Source of the DNA: Candidatus Methylaffinis lahnbergensis
Lineage (GTDB): Bacteria > Pseudomonadota > Alphaproteobacteria > Rhizobiales > Beijerinckiaceae
Direction of reading: 5' to 3'
NCBI GenBank assembly: GCA_002890675.1
Contig: PEFW01000015.1
Coordinates: forward strand, 1 to 58,749
Length of the DNA: 58,749 nucleotides
Within the stretch, counting starts at the first letter, position 1, and every line of letters starts with the position of its first letter. The notes beneath the pieces were generated by a model. The model saw only the letters and a list, made by a program, of their open reading frames with translations, was not told the origin of the DNA and did no database searches. Shown piece after piece: positions 36,041 through 46,170 of this stretch. Position numbers and translations under genes: made by a program.

Positions 36041-37792
36041 TTACCAGTTGACCTGGGCCCGAATTACGAAAATTTGCGGATGGATCCCGTTTATATTAGG
36101 CCGGTTCCAAGGCGCCGCCAGCTGCAGCACATCGACCCAGTTGGCCATGAAGCGGATCCCGATGTCGGGATACCAGTTGAGGCCAACCGTGAAATCTGTC
36201 TCCCTGCCGCCCTGGATGTTGGAAGGGACGCCGACAGGCTGGAGGACTAGGAAGCCGCCAGAGTTTAGATTGATTTCGCTGATCCGTGCAACGGCCTCCC
36301 ACGCGCCGGTGCCGCCCACGCTCACCGGATTGAGGATCTTGATCTGGTCGAAGGTTCCCGGCCAATTGTATGTGCCAGGATATGTCCGATAGGATTCAGC
36401 GCGCGATTCCCCGGTCAGATACCAAGTGGCATAGACATAATAACCACTGAAGTTGACCGAGGTGCCGCCGGGGGCACGGAGTAACTCGATGAGTGCCGCG
36501 TCTCGATTGTAGTGCGTGCCGAGGTACTCTGCCTGAACCGAGAAGGGGCCGTAGGCGCCGACAGCCTCTGCACCATATTGCACGACGTTTTTGACGCAGT
36601 TTTCTCCTAGCAGTTGGGTTGAAGCTGATGCAGCGCACGTTAGAGGTTGGGTGCCAAGCAGGTTCTCGCTAAGAATATTGTCTTCTGTCTTTAAGGTGCT
36701 TCCCGGCTGCAAAACCCTGTCGTCGTTGGCGGCGGTGGCGTCATTGGGATTCTGATAGCGCACCCAACCACCGAGATGCAGCAGGCTCTCCTCGGTCAGG
36801 ATGGGGGCATAGGTGAGCCGGCCGACCGCGTCCCAATACTGGTGGCCGCCAGGCACGGGGTTGAGAAGGCTGGATGAACCGGCGGCGGGCGCCCCGATGG
36901 CGGAGGGGTTGCCGTCTTCGACACTGGTGCTGAAAATGCCGGCCTTGAAGGACCAATTGGGATTGCCAATAAAGCCCGGCGCGGCGCCGCCAGTGATTGC
37001 GGCGAAACCGATGTGACGATTGCCGACCAGCACGTCGCTTGGCAGCGCCCGTTCAATGAAGTCTCTGTAGTTGTCGGTATTCGACCTATCCAGGCTACTG
37101 GGCTCGTAGAAATTCCCCACCTGGAAAGCGACCAACGGCTCAAAGTAACGCCACCCGATGTAAGCGTCCCGAATTCCCCCTACAATAAGATCGTTGGGCG
37201 AACCTGCGAAGTCATACTGAAGCTTGTAGTCCCAGAATCTGTATGCCGTGCCTTCGACTTGCAGGCGGGCCTGACGGATGCCTACTTGATTGGAAAATCC
37301 CGACGCGGGCACCGCGGGCAGCGCTTTGGTGCCCAGAAATGCCGGCGCGGGCAGGCTGGAAACCCCACCGTCCACGTATAGCCGACCGCCGATCCTGAAG
37401 CTGAAATCCCCGTCGAAGGACTCGACCTTGAGTCCGTTGGTGAAGCTCACGAAAACCGGGAGAGGCGGCGGCGGACAGGGAACATCCTTACACACAATCG
37501 CTGGCGGCGGCGGCGGGCAGGCAGCGCCCTTACACACTAACGCTGTCCCCGGTCCAGGTTGGCCCGCGGCGTTACGAACGCCAGCTTGCGCTTCCTTCCG
37601 TTCGCGTTTTTGCTTGGCGACCTCCGCTTCGAGCTGCTTCAGCCGGTCCTTTAGTGGTTCAAGCTGCTTCACCTGCTCCTTGAGCTGGTGGATCTCGGCG
37701 GCTAAGTCTTCTGCCCGAGCTGTTCCCGGATGGGTTGCAAAAGCGACCACCGCAACAGCCGCGAGGGCCTTGTTCTTGTCTAGTAATTTCAT
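36041..37792 (-). CDS. Outer-membrane porin, phosphate-selective OprP/OprO-like
   Basis: 583 aa. Signal peptide (AVAVVAFATHPGTARA), then a coiled coil at about residues 30-68 (LAAEIHQLKEQVKQLEPLKD), as in many trimeric porins. A Cys/Pro-rich linker has two CPPPPP-type repeats. The beta-barrel domain starts with GDFSFRIGGRLYVDGG, shows LQYDFAG and GGIRDAYIGW strand motifs, and ends FVIRAQVNW with a C-terminal aromatic residue. ATG 37792 has GGGGGAAAG upstream. The frame stays open to 37957, where MRFIKRLLQT...ARAADLAARK looks like another signal peptide; see findings. Confidence 0.85.
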   Translation of the reverse strand: MKLLDKNKALAAVAVVAFATHPGTARAEDLAAEIHQLKEQVKQLEPLKDRLKQLEAEVAKQKRERKEAQAGVRNAAGQPGPGTALVCKGAACPPPPPAIVCKDVPCPPPPLPVFVSFTNGLKVESFDGDFSFRIGGRLYVDGGVSSLPAPAFLGTKALPAVPASGFSNQVGIRQARLQVEGTAYRFWDYKLQYDFAGSPNDLIVGGIRDAYIGWRYFEPLVAFQVGNFYEPSSLDRSNTDNYRDFIERALPSDVLVGNRHIGFAAITGGAAPGFIGNPNWSFKAGIFSTSVEDGNPSAIGAPAAGSSSLLNPVPGGHQYWDAVGRLTYAPILTEESLLHLGGWVRYQNPNDATAANDDRVLQPGSTLKTEDNILSENLLGTQPLTCAASASTQLLGENCVKNVVQYGAEAVGAYGPFSVQAEYLGTHYNRDAALIELLRAPGGTSVNFSGYYVYATWYLTGESRAESYRTYPGTYNWPGTFDQIKILNPVSVGGTGAWEAVARISEINLNSGGFLVLQPVGVPSNIQGGRETDFTVGLNWYPDIGIRFMANWVDVLQLAAPWNRPNINGIHPQIFVIRAQVNW

Positions 37793-38061
37793 TGGCTTTC
37801 CCCCCTTTGTATTGCCGGAAACCAAGGAAAGTCTAGCGGCTGACGGAATCCCCCCGCGCTGCTTTCGCGCCGCAAGATCGGCAGCGCGCGCGCCCGGCAC
37901 ACCAGCTACCGATGAACTCGCGGCCGACGTCTGAAGAAGACGCTTGATGAAGCGCATTTTATATCCCCTTGCTATGCAACCTTGGGGCCCATTCCGTTCA
38001 CGCGACGCCTGCGCTGAGTCCAGCGGTTTGACGGCCCTCATAACAAAAGTAATATGATAGA

Positions 38062-38247
38062 CTAACCATAGTCAATGGGATTGCTGTTGTATTTGAGCCA
38101 CAGTGCATACAATTCGCTTGCCCCAAGCGAGAACAAACACCATTCAGATCGCGCGGCATGGCTACCAAACGCCAGCTCGAGAGCGAGCTGCTCAACTTCG
38201 GTTCGCCAAGCCTCATATCGAAGAGCTACCAAAGGCCCCCTGACCAA
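38062..38247 (-). CDS. Possible small protein or gene remnant
   Basis: Open frame of 61 aa with protein-like amphipathic content (RTEVEQLALELAFGSHAARS; GASELYALWLKYNSNPIDYG). No signal, domain or strong ribosome-binding site was recognised. It may be a remnant left beside the porin, or a small orphan gene. Confidence 0.25.
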   Translation of the reverse strand: MVRGPLVALRYEAWRTEVEQLALELAFGSHAARSEWCLFSLGASELYALWLKYNSNPIDYG

Positions 38248-38356
38248 GCGCTGCCCGGTGTCTCAAAACCATGCGGCGGTAGACAACGCAGGCTCTCCCC
38301 GAGTGGCGCGAGGGGGTATCGCGATTACTCTCGCCGAGCGGGCTCGGCCCTTTGGC

Positions 38357-39232
38357 CTAGCGCGCGAAGGTGTTGCACGAATCGACTTCGCCCGATTTCA
38401 AGCCGGCGTTCAACCACTGCACGCGCTGCGCCGCCGTGCCATGGGTGAAGGAATCGGGCACGGCAAATCCTTGCGCCGACTTCTGCAAACGATCGTCGCC
38501 GATCGCCTGCGCGGTCGCGACCGCCGTCTCTAAGTCGCCCGCCTCCAGGAATTGATATTTGCGTTCGGCATTTGCGGCCCATACGCCGGCGAGGCAATCG
38601 GCCATGAGCTCGACCCGCACCGACAAATTATTTGCCTCACCCCTGCTCGCGGCGTTTAGCTGCGCCGCCTGGACTTTCGGCAGAATGCCAAGCAGGTTTT
38701 GGACGTGATGGCCTATCTCATGGGCGATGACATAAGTATAGGCGAAGTCGCCGCCGCCGCCGAGGCGCCGTTTCATATCCTGGAAGAAGGCCGTATCGAG
38801 ATAGACCTTCCGATCCCTCGGGCAATAGAAAGGCCCCATGGCGGACTGGGCGCCGCCGCAGCCAGACGCGGTCCGCCCGCTATAGAGGACGAGCGTCGGC
38901 TTGGTGTACGGAACCCCTTTCTCCCGCGGCAAAACTTCCGACCAGACGGTTTCGGTCCCGGCGAGAATGGCGCCGACGAATTGGCCCATGTCGTCGGAGG
39001 GCGTCCCGGTCTGTCCCGGCTGCACCGCCGTGGTTTGCGTGCCCTGGCGCATGTTGTTGACCATTTCCGCGCCGCCGATCAGAAGCCGCGGATCGATGCC
39101 GAGCGCCCAGCCGATGAGGCCGAGAACCACCATCGTCCCGATGCCGAGACCGCCTTTGCCGCCGGGGATGCCGCCGCTCTGTCCGCGCCGGTCCTCGACA
39201 TTGTCCGAACGGCCGAAATCTTGCCATTTCAT
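38357..39232 (-). CDS. Putative neutral zinc metallopeptidase (YpfJ family)
   Basis: 291 aa. N-terminal MKWQDFGRSDNVEDRRG, then Gly-rich GGIPGGKGGLGIGTMVVLGL leading into a membrane helix (about residues 33-48). The catalytic part has YVIAHEIGHHVQNLLG (HEIGHH zinc motif) and VELMADCLAGVWA, with the third ligand Glu, typical of the YpfJ-type membrane-anchored peptidases. The ATG at 39232 is the family start; a TTG at 39277 is only an upstream in-frame codon. Substrate unknown. It is 48 nt after the moaA stop on the same strand. Confidence 0.85.
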   Translation of the reverse strand: MKWQDFGRSDNVEDRRGQSGGIPGGKGGLGIGTMVVLGLIGWALGIDPRLLIGGAEMVNNMRQGTQTTAVQPGQTGTPSDDMGQFVGAILAGTETVWSEVLPREKGVPYTKPTLVLYSGRTASGCGGAQSAMGPFYCPRDRKVYLDTAFFQDMKRRLGGGGDFAYTYVIAHEIGHHVQNLLGILPKVQAAQLNAASRGEANNLSVRVELMADCLAGVWAANAERKYQFLEAGDLETAVATAQAIGDDRLQKSAQGFAVPDSFTHGTAAQRVQWLNAGLKSGEVDSCNTFAR

Positions 39233-39279
39233 AGCGCCTCCTGCTTGCTTCGCTGCGGCTCCTGCTTGCACTAACAAGG

Positions 39280-40338
39280 CTATCCGCCGGTGACACTCAT
39301 GTGACGCGCAACCGCGGGCGTCGCATGATCGCGATCGATAATGAAATCATGGCCCTTGGGCTTGCGGGCGATGGCAGCGTCGAGAGCCTCGTGCAAAAGC
39401 TCGTCCGTTCGCGATGCGCGCAACGGCGCGCGCAGATCGGCCGCGTCCTCCTGGCCAAGGCACATGTAAAGGGTTCCGGTGCAGGTCACGCGCACACGAT
39501 TGCAGCTTTCGCAAAAATTATGGGTGAGCGGGGTGATGAAGCCCAAACGGCCCCCGGTTTCCGCGACATGCACATAACGGGCGGGGCCGCCTGTCCGGTA
39601 GCCGGTCTCGCGCAAAGTGAAGTTCTCCTTGAGCCGCGCCTCGACCAGGTTCAAAGGCAAGAATTGATCGGAGCGCCGCGCGCCGATCTTGCCGAGCGGC
39701 ATGACTTCGATCAAGGTGAGGTCGAACCCTCGCGCATGCGCCCATGCGAGCATTGGAGCGATCTCGGCCTCGTTCACGCCCTTAAGCGCCACCATATTGA
39801 TCTTGACCGAAAGTCCCACGGCTTGCGCGGCATCGATGCCGGCCATTGTTTGGGCGTGATCGCCCCAGCGGGTGATCGCCCTGTATTTTGCCGGGTCGAG
39901 AGTATCGAGCGACACGTTGAGACGGCGTACGCCCGCTTCCGCGAGTTCCTTCGCGTGATGCGCGAGCTGCGATCCGTTCGTCGTGAGGGTCAACTCGGAG
40001 AGCGCGCCGGACTCGATGTGGCGGCCGAGCGCGTGGAACAGGTGGAGGATATTTCGGCGCACCAAGGGTTCCCCACCGGTGATTCTGAGCTTGCGGACGC
40101 CGCGCCTGACGAAAGCCGTGCACAAACGGTCGAGCTCTTCCAAGGTGAGCAAATCGCGCTTGGGCAGGAAGTTCATTTCTTCGGACATGCAATAGACGCA
40201 GCGCATGTCGCAGCGGTCGGTCACCGACACCCGGAGGTAGGAGATCGCGCGTCTGAACGGATCGACGAGCGGCGCCGCGACGGGCGGGCCGGACGCTGCT
40301 GAAAAACCCGCCTGCGGGAATGGCGCTGCGATGGTCAT
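39280..40338 (-). CDS. moaA: GTP 3',8-cyclase MoaA
   Basis: 352-aa radical-SAM enzyme that starts molybdenum-cofactor synthesis from GTP. The N-terminal cluster ligands are C43, C47 and C50 (CDMRCVYC); the C-terminal cluster uses C276, C279 and C293. [11 protein letters not shown] (SAM and GTP contacts) and the C-terminal GG are present. The ATG at 40338 (MTIAAPF) has AAGGG at 7 nt; an ATG two codons upstream would be too close. moeB lies about 3 kb upstream on the same strand. moaC is not in the window. Confidence 0.95.
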   Translation of the reverse strand: MTIAAPFPQAGFSAASGPPVAAPLVDPFRRAISYLRVSVTDRCDMRCVYCMSEEMNFLPKRDLLTLEELDRLCTAFVRRGVRKLRITGGEPLVRRNILHLFHALGRHIESGALSELTLTTNGSQLAHHAKELAEAGVRRLNVSLDTLDPAKYRAITRWGDHAQTMAGIDAAQAVGLSVKINMVALKGVNEAEIAPMLAWAHARGFDLTLIEVMPLGKIGARRSDQFLPLNLVEARLKENFTLRETGYRTGGPARYVHVAETGGRLGFITPLTHNFCESCNRVRVTCTGTLYMCLGQEDAADLRAPLRASRTDELLHEALDAAIARKPKGHDFIIDRDHATPAVARHMSVTGG

Positions 40339-40404
40339 GAGCATACCCTTACCTATCCGTGGGCGGGAATTCCACGTCAAAATGATACATCCAAAATGAT
40401 ACAT

Positions 40405-40893
40405 AATGAGAGCCGTCGGAAAAGCAGGTGCTCGGCGGCGATTGAGCGGCGCGGCACATGCATGCGACGCGGTTTCGTCCGATCGCCTTGCCGAGCCGCG
40501 TCGTGCGTCATGCGCGCCGGCCGATCGTGCGGCTGTCGGATGGTTCTCCCGATCTCATTTGCGAAGTGCGTGCCGCGATGCTTTGCCTGCCTCCGCCGTC
40601 GTACGGATGAGCGGCACGCCCATGACGATGCGCAAGGCGATCCGTGGCCACGCAAACCGGGCTCAGACGCGAGCGCGGCGTGCAGCCGGCGCCAAAGCTG
40701 GGCGTTGGGGCCGAGGTCCCGACCGGGATCCTGGCGAAGGAAGCCAAGTTGCCGCGGCGCGAACGCCGCCCGGCCGAGTGCTTGTTTCAAGAGTGCGCGG
40801 CCGCGATTTTGCGCGGGCCTTGTCAAAAAGAGGCCGGTCTCCCCGGCGCGCCAACGGAGCACTTTACGCGCAAGCGGTTCAAGATTTCGCAGG
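40405..40893. other. Gap with open frames on both strands, no recognised gene
   Basis: About 490 bp. Long open frames exist on both strands (up to 201 codons), as expected by chance at this GC content. None shows family motifs, a credible start or sensible composition, so no gene is called. Confidence 0.45.
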
Positions 40894-41130
40894 TCATTCC
40901 GGGCCGTTTTCCCACGTGTCCGTCGGCTCGGAGTGGCTTTTCTCTGGCTGCTCCGCGCGCGCGCGGCGCGATTGCCTCACGGCAGATCGTCCAAGCTTGA
41001 ATATTCCATAAAGTAATGCAACAGCAATAGCTACAAAAAAGAGGTTGTGTACCAATAGAAGCAGAATGTGCGAAACAACTTTGAAAATACTGAGGAGGAA
41101 TCCAAATACAGATCCAACACTTTCGGGCAT
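40894..41130 (-). CDS. Small single-pass membrane protein
   Basis: 78 aa. Residues 8-44 are strongly hydrophobic (two short or one long membrane segment: FGFLLSIFKVVSHILLLLVH), followed by a basic/acidic tail (RQSRRARAEQPEKSHSEPTD). The local sequence is clearly more AT-rich than its neighbours. No family was recognised. It lies 70 nt downstream of the DUF255 gene on the same strand. Confidence 0.45.
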   Translation of the reverse strand: MPESVGSVFGFLLSIFKVVSHILLLLVHNLFFVAIAVALLYGIFKLGRSAVRQSRRARAEQPEKSHSEPTDTWENGPE

Positions 41131-41200
41131 CGAATCGCAAGCTCCCGTTTGTCCGGCGCCTTAATAACCGCCAAGGCGACGGGCCTCTTCCGGCGCGCAT

Positions 41201-43267
41201 CTAAACATAACCGATACTAGCGAGCAACGCCTGTTTGTCGCGCACCGGCAAGGAACAGGTGCCGCCCGCGCAAATAAAGGCAGCCGCGCCGCCCGCCAGT
41301 GCTAGTTGCGCTTTCGCCGGATGCCCCTCCGGGATTTCATCCGGTCTGTCGATGTCCACCACGACGCGTCCGGTAAACGGCACGCCAAGCGCGGCCTCAT
41401 AGAGCGCCGTCCGCCCAGGTCCCGCCGTCACGATGTCCGTGGTGCGCAGCCGGAAGTCGAGCGCGTTCAAAATCCCCGCATGGCCAACAAAATTGCTCCG
41501 CGCCACTGGCCCGAGCGCCGCAAAAAGTTCGTCCGCCCGCGCGAGCCAGCGCGCCCCGCCGGTGAGCCCACCAAGCCGAACGACGGCGGACAAATAAACC
41601 GGATGCGCGTTCGGAATCGCGTCGTCCGCTGTTGGAGCGAGCCGCAAGATCACATCGGCCGCGTCCTTGGCCGCCATGTTGAGAAGCCCGCTTTGAGGAT
41701 CGAGGTGATAGGTCTCGAGCGCCTCCGCCCAGGCGATCGCGTCGGCAAGATAATCGCGTCCAGAAACACGGGCAGGCGCGAAATTGCGTGTTTCGTGCAA
41801 GGCAAGCGCGGCGCGGATCATCGCGGCATGATCGAGCGCGAGACCAGGCGTCACGAGAACGCCCGCGCGCCAGCCATGCGCCAGGCGCTTGTTGCCTACC
41901 GCGTCAATGATCTGCATCGCCCTGACGATGAAGTCGTAAGCCCGCGCGGAATACTCTATCCATTCCGGCGTGTCGAACAGCGTCGCGGCATTGACGAGCG
42001 CGGCGATCATCAGGCCGTTCCAATCCGCGAGAATTTTGTCGTCGAGGCCGGGGCGAACCCGCTTTTCCCGCGCGTCGAATAGGCGTTGCCGCAAAGGCGC
42101 AAGCCGCGCTTCTTCCGCAAGCGCCGGAGGCTTTGCCTCGAGGCGGTTCAGGATGATGACGCTCCCGCCATCCGTTTCGTCTTCCCAATTGCCGCTTGGC
42201 TGGGCGTCATAGAATTTGCCGAAAAACGCCGCGTCCTCTGGCCCAAGCAGGGCCTCGATCTCGGCATAAGACCAGACATAGAACTTGCCTTCGACTCCCT
42301 CGCTGTCGGCATCGAGACTGGCGCAGAATGCGCCTTCGACGGTGGTCATTTCGCGCAGGAGCCAGCCAACGGTTTCCGTGGCCCTCGCGCGGAAAAGCGC
42401 GCCGCCGAATTCATGATGGCAAAGCCCCAAGAGCTCGAGGATTTGGGCATTGTCATAGAGCATTTTTTCAAAATGCGGCACGAGCCAGCGCTCATCCGTC
42501 GAATACCGCGCATAGCCGCCGCCGAGATGATCGTAGATACCGCCATTGGACATCTTAGTCAGCGTCAATTTGACGAGATCGCGGTAAGGGGCGTTTTGCA
42601 GCCTTGCGCCGGCGCGCCAGAGCAATTCGAGAATAGGCGTATTCGGAAATTTCGGCGCCCCATTGAGGCCGCCATGGACGGGGTCGATGAGGCGGGCGAT
42701 TTGCGGCGCGAGACCGTTCAACTGTTCAAGGTTCAGCGCGGCATGGCCGGGCGGGCCTGGTCTTGAAAGTTCTTGGCGGATGATTTCGGTGTTTTGCTTA
42801 ATCCGGCCAGGCTCCGCGCGGAAAGCTTCGGAAACGGTTTTCAACACGCTCACGAAGGAAGGCCGGCCATAGTGCGCAACCTTGGGAAAATAAGTGCCGC
42901 CCCAGAAAGGTTCGCCAGTTGGCGTCAAAAACATGGTCAACGGCCAGCCGCCGCGTTCGCCAATGGCGTGCAACGCCGTCATATAAATATGATCGATATC
43001 GGGGCGCTCCTCGCGATCGACCTTGATGTTCACGAAAAGCTCGTTCATCACGGTCGCGGTCGCTTCGTCCTCAAAACTTTCATGCGCCATCACATGGCAC
43101 CAATGGCAGGCGGCGTAGCCAATCGACAGCAAAATCGGCTTATTTTCCGCCTGGGCTTTCTTGAGCGCCGCCGCGCCCCACATCCGCCAATGCACGGGAT
43201 TCTTGGCGTGCTGCAAAAGATAAGGGCTCGCGGCTCGGCTAAGCTCGTTTTGGCCGGGGGCTGACAT
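41201..43267 (-). CDS. DUF255/YyaL-family thioredoxin-domain protein
   Basis: 688 aa. The N-terminal DUF255 thioredoxin-like domain has [36 protein letters not shown] with CxxC at 54/57, and [16 protein letters not shown] and [20 protein letters not shown] blocks. The C-terminal part is an (alpha/alpha)-barrel resembling N-acylglucosamine 2-epimerase/glycosidase folds. Orthologues are YyaL (Bacillus) and SPATA20. The function is unknown, possibly redox- or sugar-related. ATG 43267 ([18 protein letters not shown]) is the family-like start; the frame to 43372 adds 35 unrelated residues. Confidence 0.9.
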   Translation of the reverse strand: MSAPGQNELSRAASPYLLQHAKNPVHWRMWGAAALKKAQAENKPILLSIGYAACHWCHVMAHESFEDEATATVMNELFVNIKVDREERPDIDHIYMTALHAIGERGGWPLTMFLTPTGEPFWGGTYFPKVAHYGRPSFVSVLKTVSEAFRAEPGRIKQNTEIIRQELSRPGPPGHAALNLEQLNGLAPQIARLIDPVHGGLNGAPKFPNTPILELLWRAGARLQNAPYRDLVKLTLTKMSNGGIYDHLGGGYARYSTDERWLVPHFEKMLYDNAQILELLGLCHHEFGGALFRARATETVGWLLREMTTVEGAFCASLDADSEGVEGKFYVWSYAEIEALLGPEDAAFFGKFYDAQPSGNWEDETDGGSVIILNRLEAKPPALAEEARLAPLRQRLFDAREKRVRPGLDDKILADWNGLMIAALVNAATLFDTPEWIEYSARAYDFIVRAMQIIDAVGNKRLAHGWRAGVLVTPGLALDHAAMIRAALALHETRNFAPARVSGRDYLADAIAWAEALETYHLDPQSGLLNMAAKDAADVILRLAPTADDAIPNAHPVYLSAVVRLGGLTGGARWLARADELFAALGPVARSNFVGHAGILNALDFRLRTTDIVTAGPGRTALYEAALGVPFTGRVVVDIDRPDEIPEGHPAKAQLALAGGAAAFICAGGTCSLPVRDKQALLASIGYV

Positions 43268-43372
43268 GTGAGTCCACGCCTTGGTGCGTTGGGCGCGCGG
43301 GCCGCCCTTATGATTGCTGGTGCCGGGACTGTCAACGCTTGCCACGCGCCAAGTCCTTTCGCCCCACGTCAA

Positions 43373-44152
43373 TTATGACGTGGCGGCGGTTCCGTTCAGT
43401 GGATTTTCTGGATCCCACCGGTAGCGAACTGTCTCGAACCGCATGCCGAGCGCATCGACGAGCACGAGCCTGCCGATAAGTCCTTCGCCGAAACCGGCGA
43501 TTTCGCGAAGTACTTCCAGCGCCATCATCGCGCCAAGGATGCCGGTCAGGGCGCCGAGCACCCCCGCCTCGGCACAAGCCGGCACCGTCCCCGCTGGAGG
43601 CGGCTCCGGATAAAGACAACGGTAAGTTGGGTTGGGTTCGCCGGAGGGACTGTTTTCATAAGGCCGCAGAACGGTCAGCGCGCCGTCGAAGGCACCGACC
43701 GCGGCGGTGACCAGCGGACGCTTTTCGTAATAGCAGGCGTCGGACACGGCATAGCGCGTAGCAAAATTGTCCGAGCCATCGGCAACGACATCGAAGGAGC
43801 CGACCAAAGCGCTGGCGTTATCCGCGGTGAGCCTTGCAGGCAGTGCGGTGACCTTGACGTGCGGATTCAATCTTTCGATCGCCGCTTTCGCGCTTTCGAC
43901 CTTGGCGCGGCCAATATCCGCTGTGCCGTGCAGAACCTGACGCTGAAGATTCGACAGCGAGACTACGTCGTCGTCGAGAACGCCGATCTCGCCGATGCCC
44001 GCCGCCGCGAGATATTGAATGAGCGGCGATCCGAGACCGCCCGCGCCGATGACGAGCACCCGCGCGGCCTTCAGCTTCTGCTGGCCAGGTCCGCCGACAC
44101 CGTGCAGAACGATATGGCGCGCGTAGCGTTCGATTTCCTCGGGCGAAAACAT
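43373..44152 (-). CDS. moeB: Molybdopterin-synthase adenylyltransferase MoeB / ThiF family
   Basis: 259-aa E1-like enzyme that adenylates the C-terminus of the small sulfur carrier MoaD (or ThiS). Features are RYARHIVLHGVGGPGQQKLK, the nucleotide loop GAGGLG (36-41), DDDVVSLSNLQRQ, DGSDNFATRY and GTVPACAEAGVLGALTG. The CxxC zinc pairs of E. coli MoeB are not visible, as in many alphaproteobacterial members. It is 5 nt upstream of the longest DUF255 open frame on the same strand. moaA further left supports a Moco role, but a ThiF role cannot be excluded. Confidence 0.88.
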   Translation of the reverse strand: MFSPEEIERYARHIVLHGVGGPGQQKLKAARVLVIGAGGLGSPLIQYLAAAGIGEIGVLDDDVVSLSNLQRQVLHGTADIGRAKVESAKAAIERLNPHVKVTALPARLTADNASALVGSFDVVADGSDNFATRYAVSDACYYEKRPLVTAAVGAFDGALTVLRPYENSPSGEPNPTYRCLYPEPPPAGTVPACAEAGVLGALTGILGAMMALEVLREIAGFGEGLIGRLVLVDALGMRFETVRYRWDPENPLNGTAATS

Positions 44153-44446
44153 GGTCGCAGTTTAAAGCGATTTTCCGTTTCCCGACATCGGCAAAGAGCG
44201 GCTTCAAGCGCTGTTGGTCCGCCTCGGCTTGAACGGCAATTCCAGCGGAAGCTATTAGCGCACCCGCGTTTCCGACGCGGTTTGTCCCAGCAACTTTGTA
44301 GTTTGGTTATGGCCGGCTCAGTACGCATTTAGACGCCGCTGAATTTCCATTGGTTGGCGGGAAGTATCGACGGCGTCAGCTGGCGGAGGAAGACGATTGT
44401 TCGGGGTGGATCCGCGAAAGCTTCGGCTTTATGCGGGACTAAACAG

Positions 44447-45883
44447 CTAGTCCGGTCCCTTCTTGTAACGCGCCAGACCACGCGCGAAAAGCGCTTCCCC
44501 TTCGGCAGTGTAGAATTCGTTGCCCGGCAGCATGTGTTGCAGGGGGAAGCGTGTAATAATCGTCGGCTGATACTTCTCGATCAACGCCCATCGCAGCGGT
44601 TCCTCATCCAGCTTTAAGGGCCAGTCATCATCCCGATGCAGCATCACGCCGAAGGTTTTGCCGGCGGCGCGCGTGATGCGGGCGAACTCAGCCACGAACA
44701 GTTCCAGATTCGCGGCGATCGGCGGGAAGGTCTCGCAGATGATCGCATCGATGTCCGGGTGGCCCGCTAATTTCGCGAGGTCAACGCCGCGCTGCCGGCC
44801 CCACGCGCACCACCCATGAATCTGGGGCACCGCAAAGTTTGGGTCTTGCACCTCCTCGTAGGGCAGGCTCCAGTGGTGGAGTCCGAAATACATCGTGCCC
44901 TTCCAGCCCGGCTCGCCGCGGTTGACTTCATTCGCCGCCGCGGCAAGCCGCCCGATCCAGTTCTTTAAGAAGAGATCGCAGGTGAAATCGTACCAGTGGC
45001 GCCACACGCCCTCAGCGCGAGGCAAGTCCACGAAGCGCCGGCCTGCCTCGATCTCGGCCGGCACGTTCCACCCCGGCACAAATTGTGAGCGTCCGGCTCC
45101 ATTGGCCACCATCTTTGGGTCATGAACCGGAAACTTATCCACCAGTTCACCGTCCTGCGTCACCTCGCGCTGGCGGCAATACGCCCGCCACAAAGCCAAA
45201 ACGCGAGGACTGAAGGTCGGATTGCGCCAGTAATCGTAACGTACCGTGTTCGGCGGCTGCTTGGCGATATAAGTTAGGCAATCCTCGTTGAAAAACAGTC
45301 CCGTAAGCAAACCCTTCATGCGCTCCAGATACTTGTGTCTGAAGGCGCCGGCGAACCAGTCCATCGCCTCCGGATTGAGAACGTCAAAGAGCGTTTCGGA
45401 CGGGTAACCGGCTTCCTCCAGGGTCCGCGCAGGCACAATTCGGCCGTCCGCTTGCATCACTTGCGCCTGGAATTCCGGGCGGATGGCCCCAAAGGCCCGA
45501 ACGCGTCTCAGCATTCGGAAGGTGCTGACCCATAGATCCACGCCCTGCAAAGCCGCTTCACGCGCCACGGCTTCGTGCGCGCGAAGGTCATGGTCGTCAT
45601 AAAAGAGCGAGCCGAACTCAACCGCATCGACCCGTCCGGCAATTTGTCCGAACAGGCTGCGCGCTTCCTCAGTCGTGCTGATTGCGCCGAATTTGCTTTG
45701 GTTGTAGGTGCTTACATCCTGGACCAGCAAATAGCCGCGCGGCAGACGCAGCCGTGGCTGCACATCGACGGGAGCAGCCGCCCACAAGACGCGCTCGCGC
45801 GGGAAGGGCCACAGAACTGTGCCCATTCCCAAGCTCTTGAGAAAAAGCCTGCGATTGACTGAATTCCCGAGCAGTTCTTTCAT
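44447..45883 (-). CDS. Tat-exported protein, probable TIM-barrel glycoside-hydrolase-like
   Basis: 478 aa. The twin-arginine signal RRLFLK (residues 11-16) in NSVNRRLFLKSLGMG is near-canonical and followed by a hydrophobic stretch. The mature protein looks like a (beta/alpha)8 barrel, with blocks such as VDAVEFGSLFYDDHDLRAHE, TGLFFNEDCLTYIAKQPP, YFGLHHWSLPYEE, HPDIDAIICETFPPIAANLE and FGVMLHRDDDWPLKLDEEPL. Acidic residues in NEDC and CETF could be catalytic, as in GH42/beta-galactosidase-like enzymes. Exact family and substrate are unknown. Upstream DNA is AT-rich, with an AATATT inverted repeat near the start. Confidence 0.55.
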   Translation of the reverse strand: MKELLGNSVNRRLFLKSLGMGTVLWPFPRERVLWAAAPVDVQPRLRLPRGYLLVQDVSTYNQSKFGAISTTEEARSLFGQIAGRVDAVEFGSLFYDDHDLRAHEAVAREAALQGVDLWVSTFRMLRRVRAFGAIRPEFQAQVMQADGRIVPARTLEEAGYPSETLFDVLNPEAMDWFAGAFRHKYLERMKGLLTGLFFNEDCLTYIAKQPPNTVRYDYWRNPTFSPRVLALWRAYCRQREVTQDGELVDKFPVHDPKMVANGAGRSQFVPGWNVPAEIEAGRRFVDLPRAEGVWRHWYDFTCDLFLKNWIGRLAAAANEVNRGEPGWKGTMYFGLHHWSLPYEEVQDPNFAVPQIHGWCAWGRQRGVDLAKLAGHPDIDAIICETFPPIAANLELFVAEFARITRAAGKTFGVMLHRDDDWPLKLDEEPLRWALIEKYQPTIITRFPLQHMLPGNEFYTAEGEALFARGLARYKKGPD

Positions 45884-46170
45884 GTCGGCATAATATTAGA
45901 TCAGCAATATTCGGTCAACCTTACCTATTGTTAAAAGCATGAATTGCTAATTTCTCGAACGCAGATGCTATCCAATTCCCAAAAATACCATAAGCCGCAC
46001 GATACCTGCTGCCATGGATAATTGACATAAAAGAATCAGCCCCACTTGGTCATAATTCGCGTGATAGCTTGCTTTCGGCGTGTGCCAAGGTTACCGCCCG
46101 CATGCGTCGTCATGCTCGCCACAAGGTCGCTCCCGAAGTTAGCCAACGCATCTTCGATCTCCCTGCCCCA

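Noticed and set aside
40377..41016. Open frames of 161-206 codons on both strands near moaA
   Set aside because: No start site, motif or sensible composition was found. Some segments briefly recalled ABC-transporter residues (RQDPG), but the surrounding motifs are absent.
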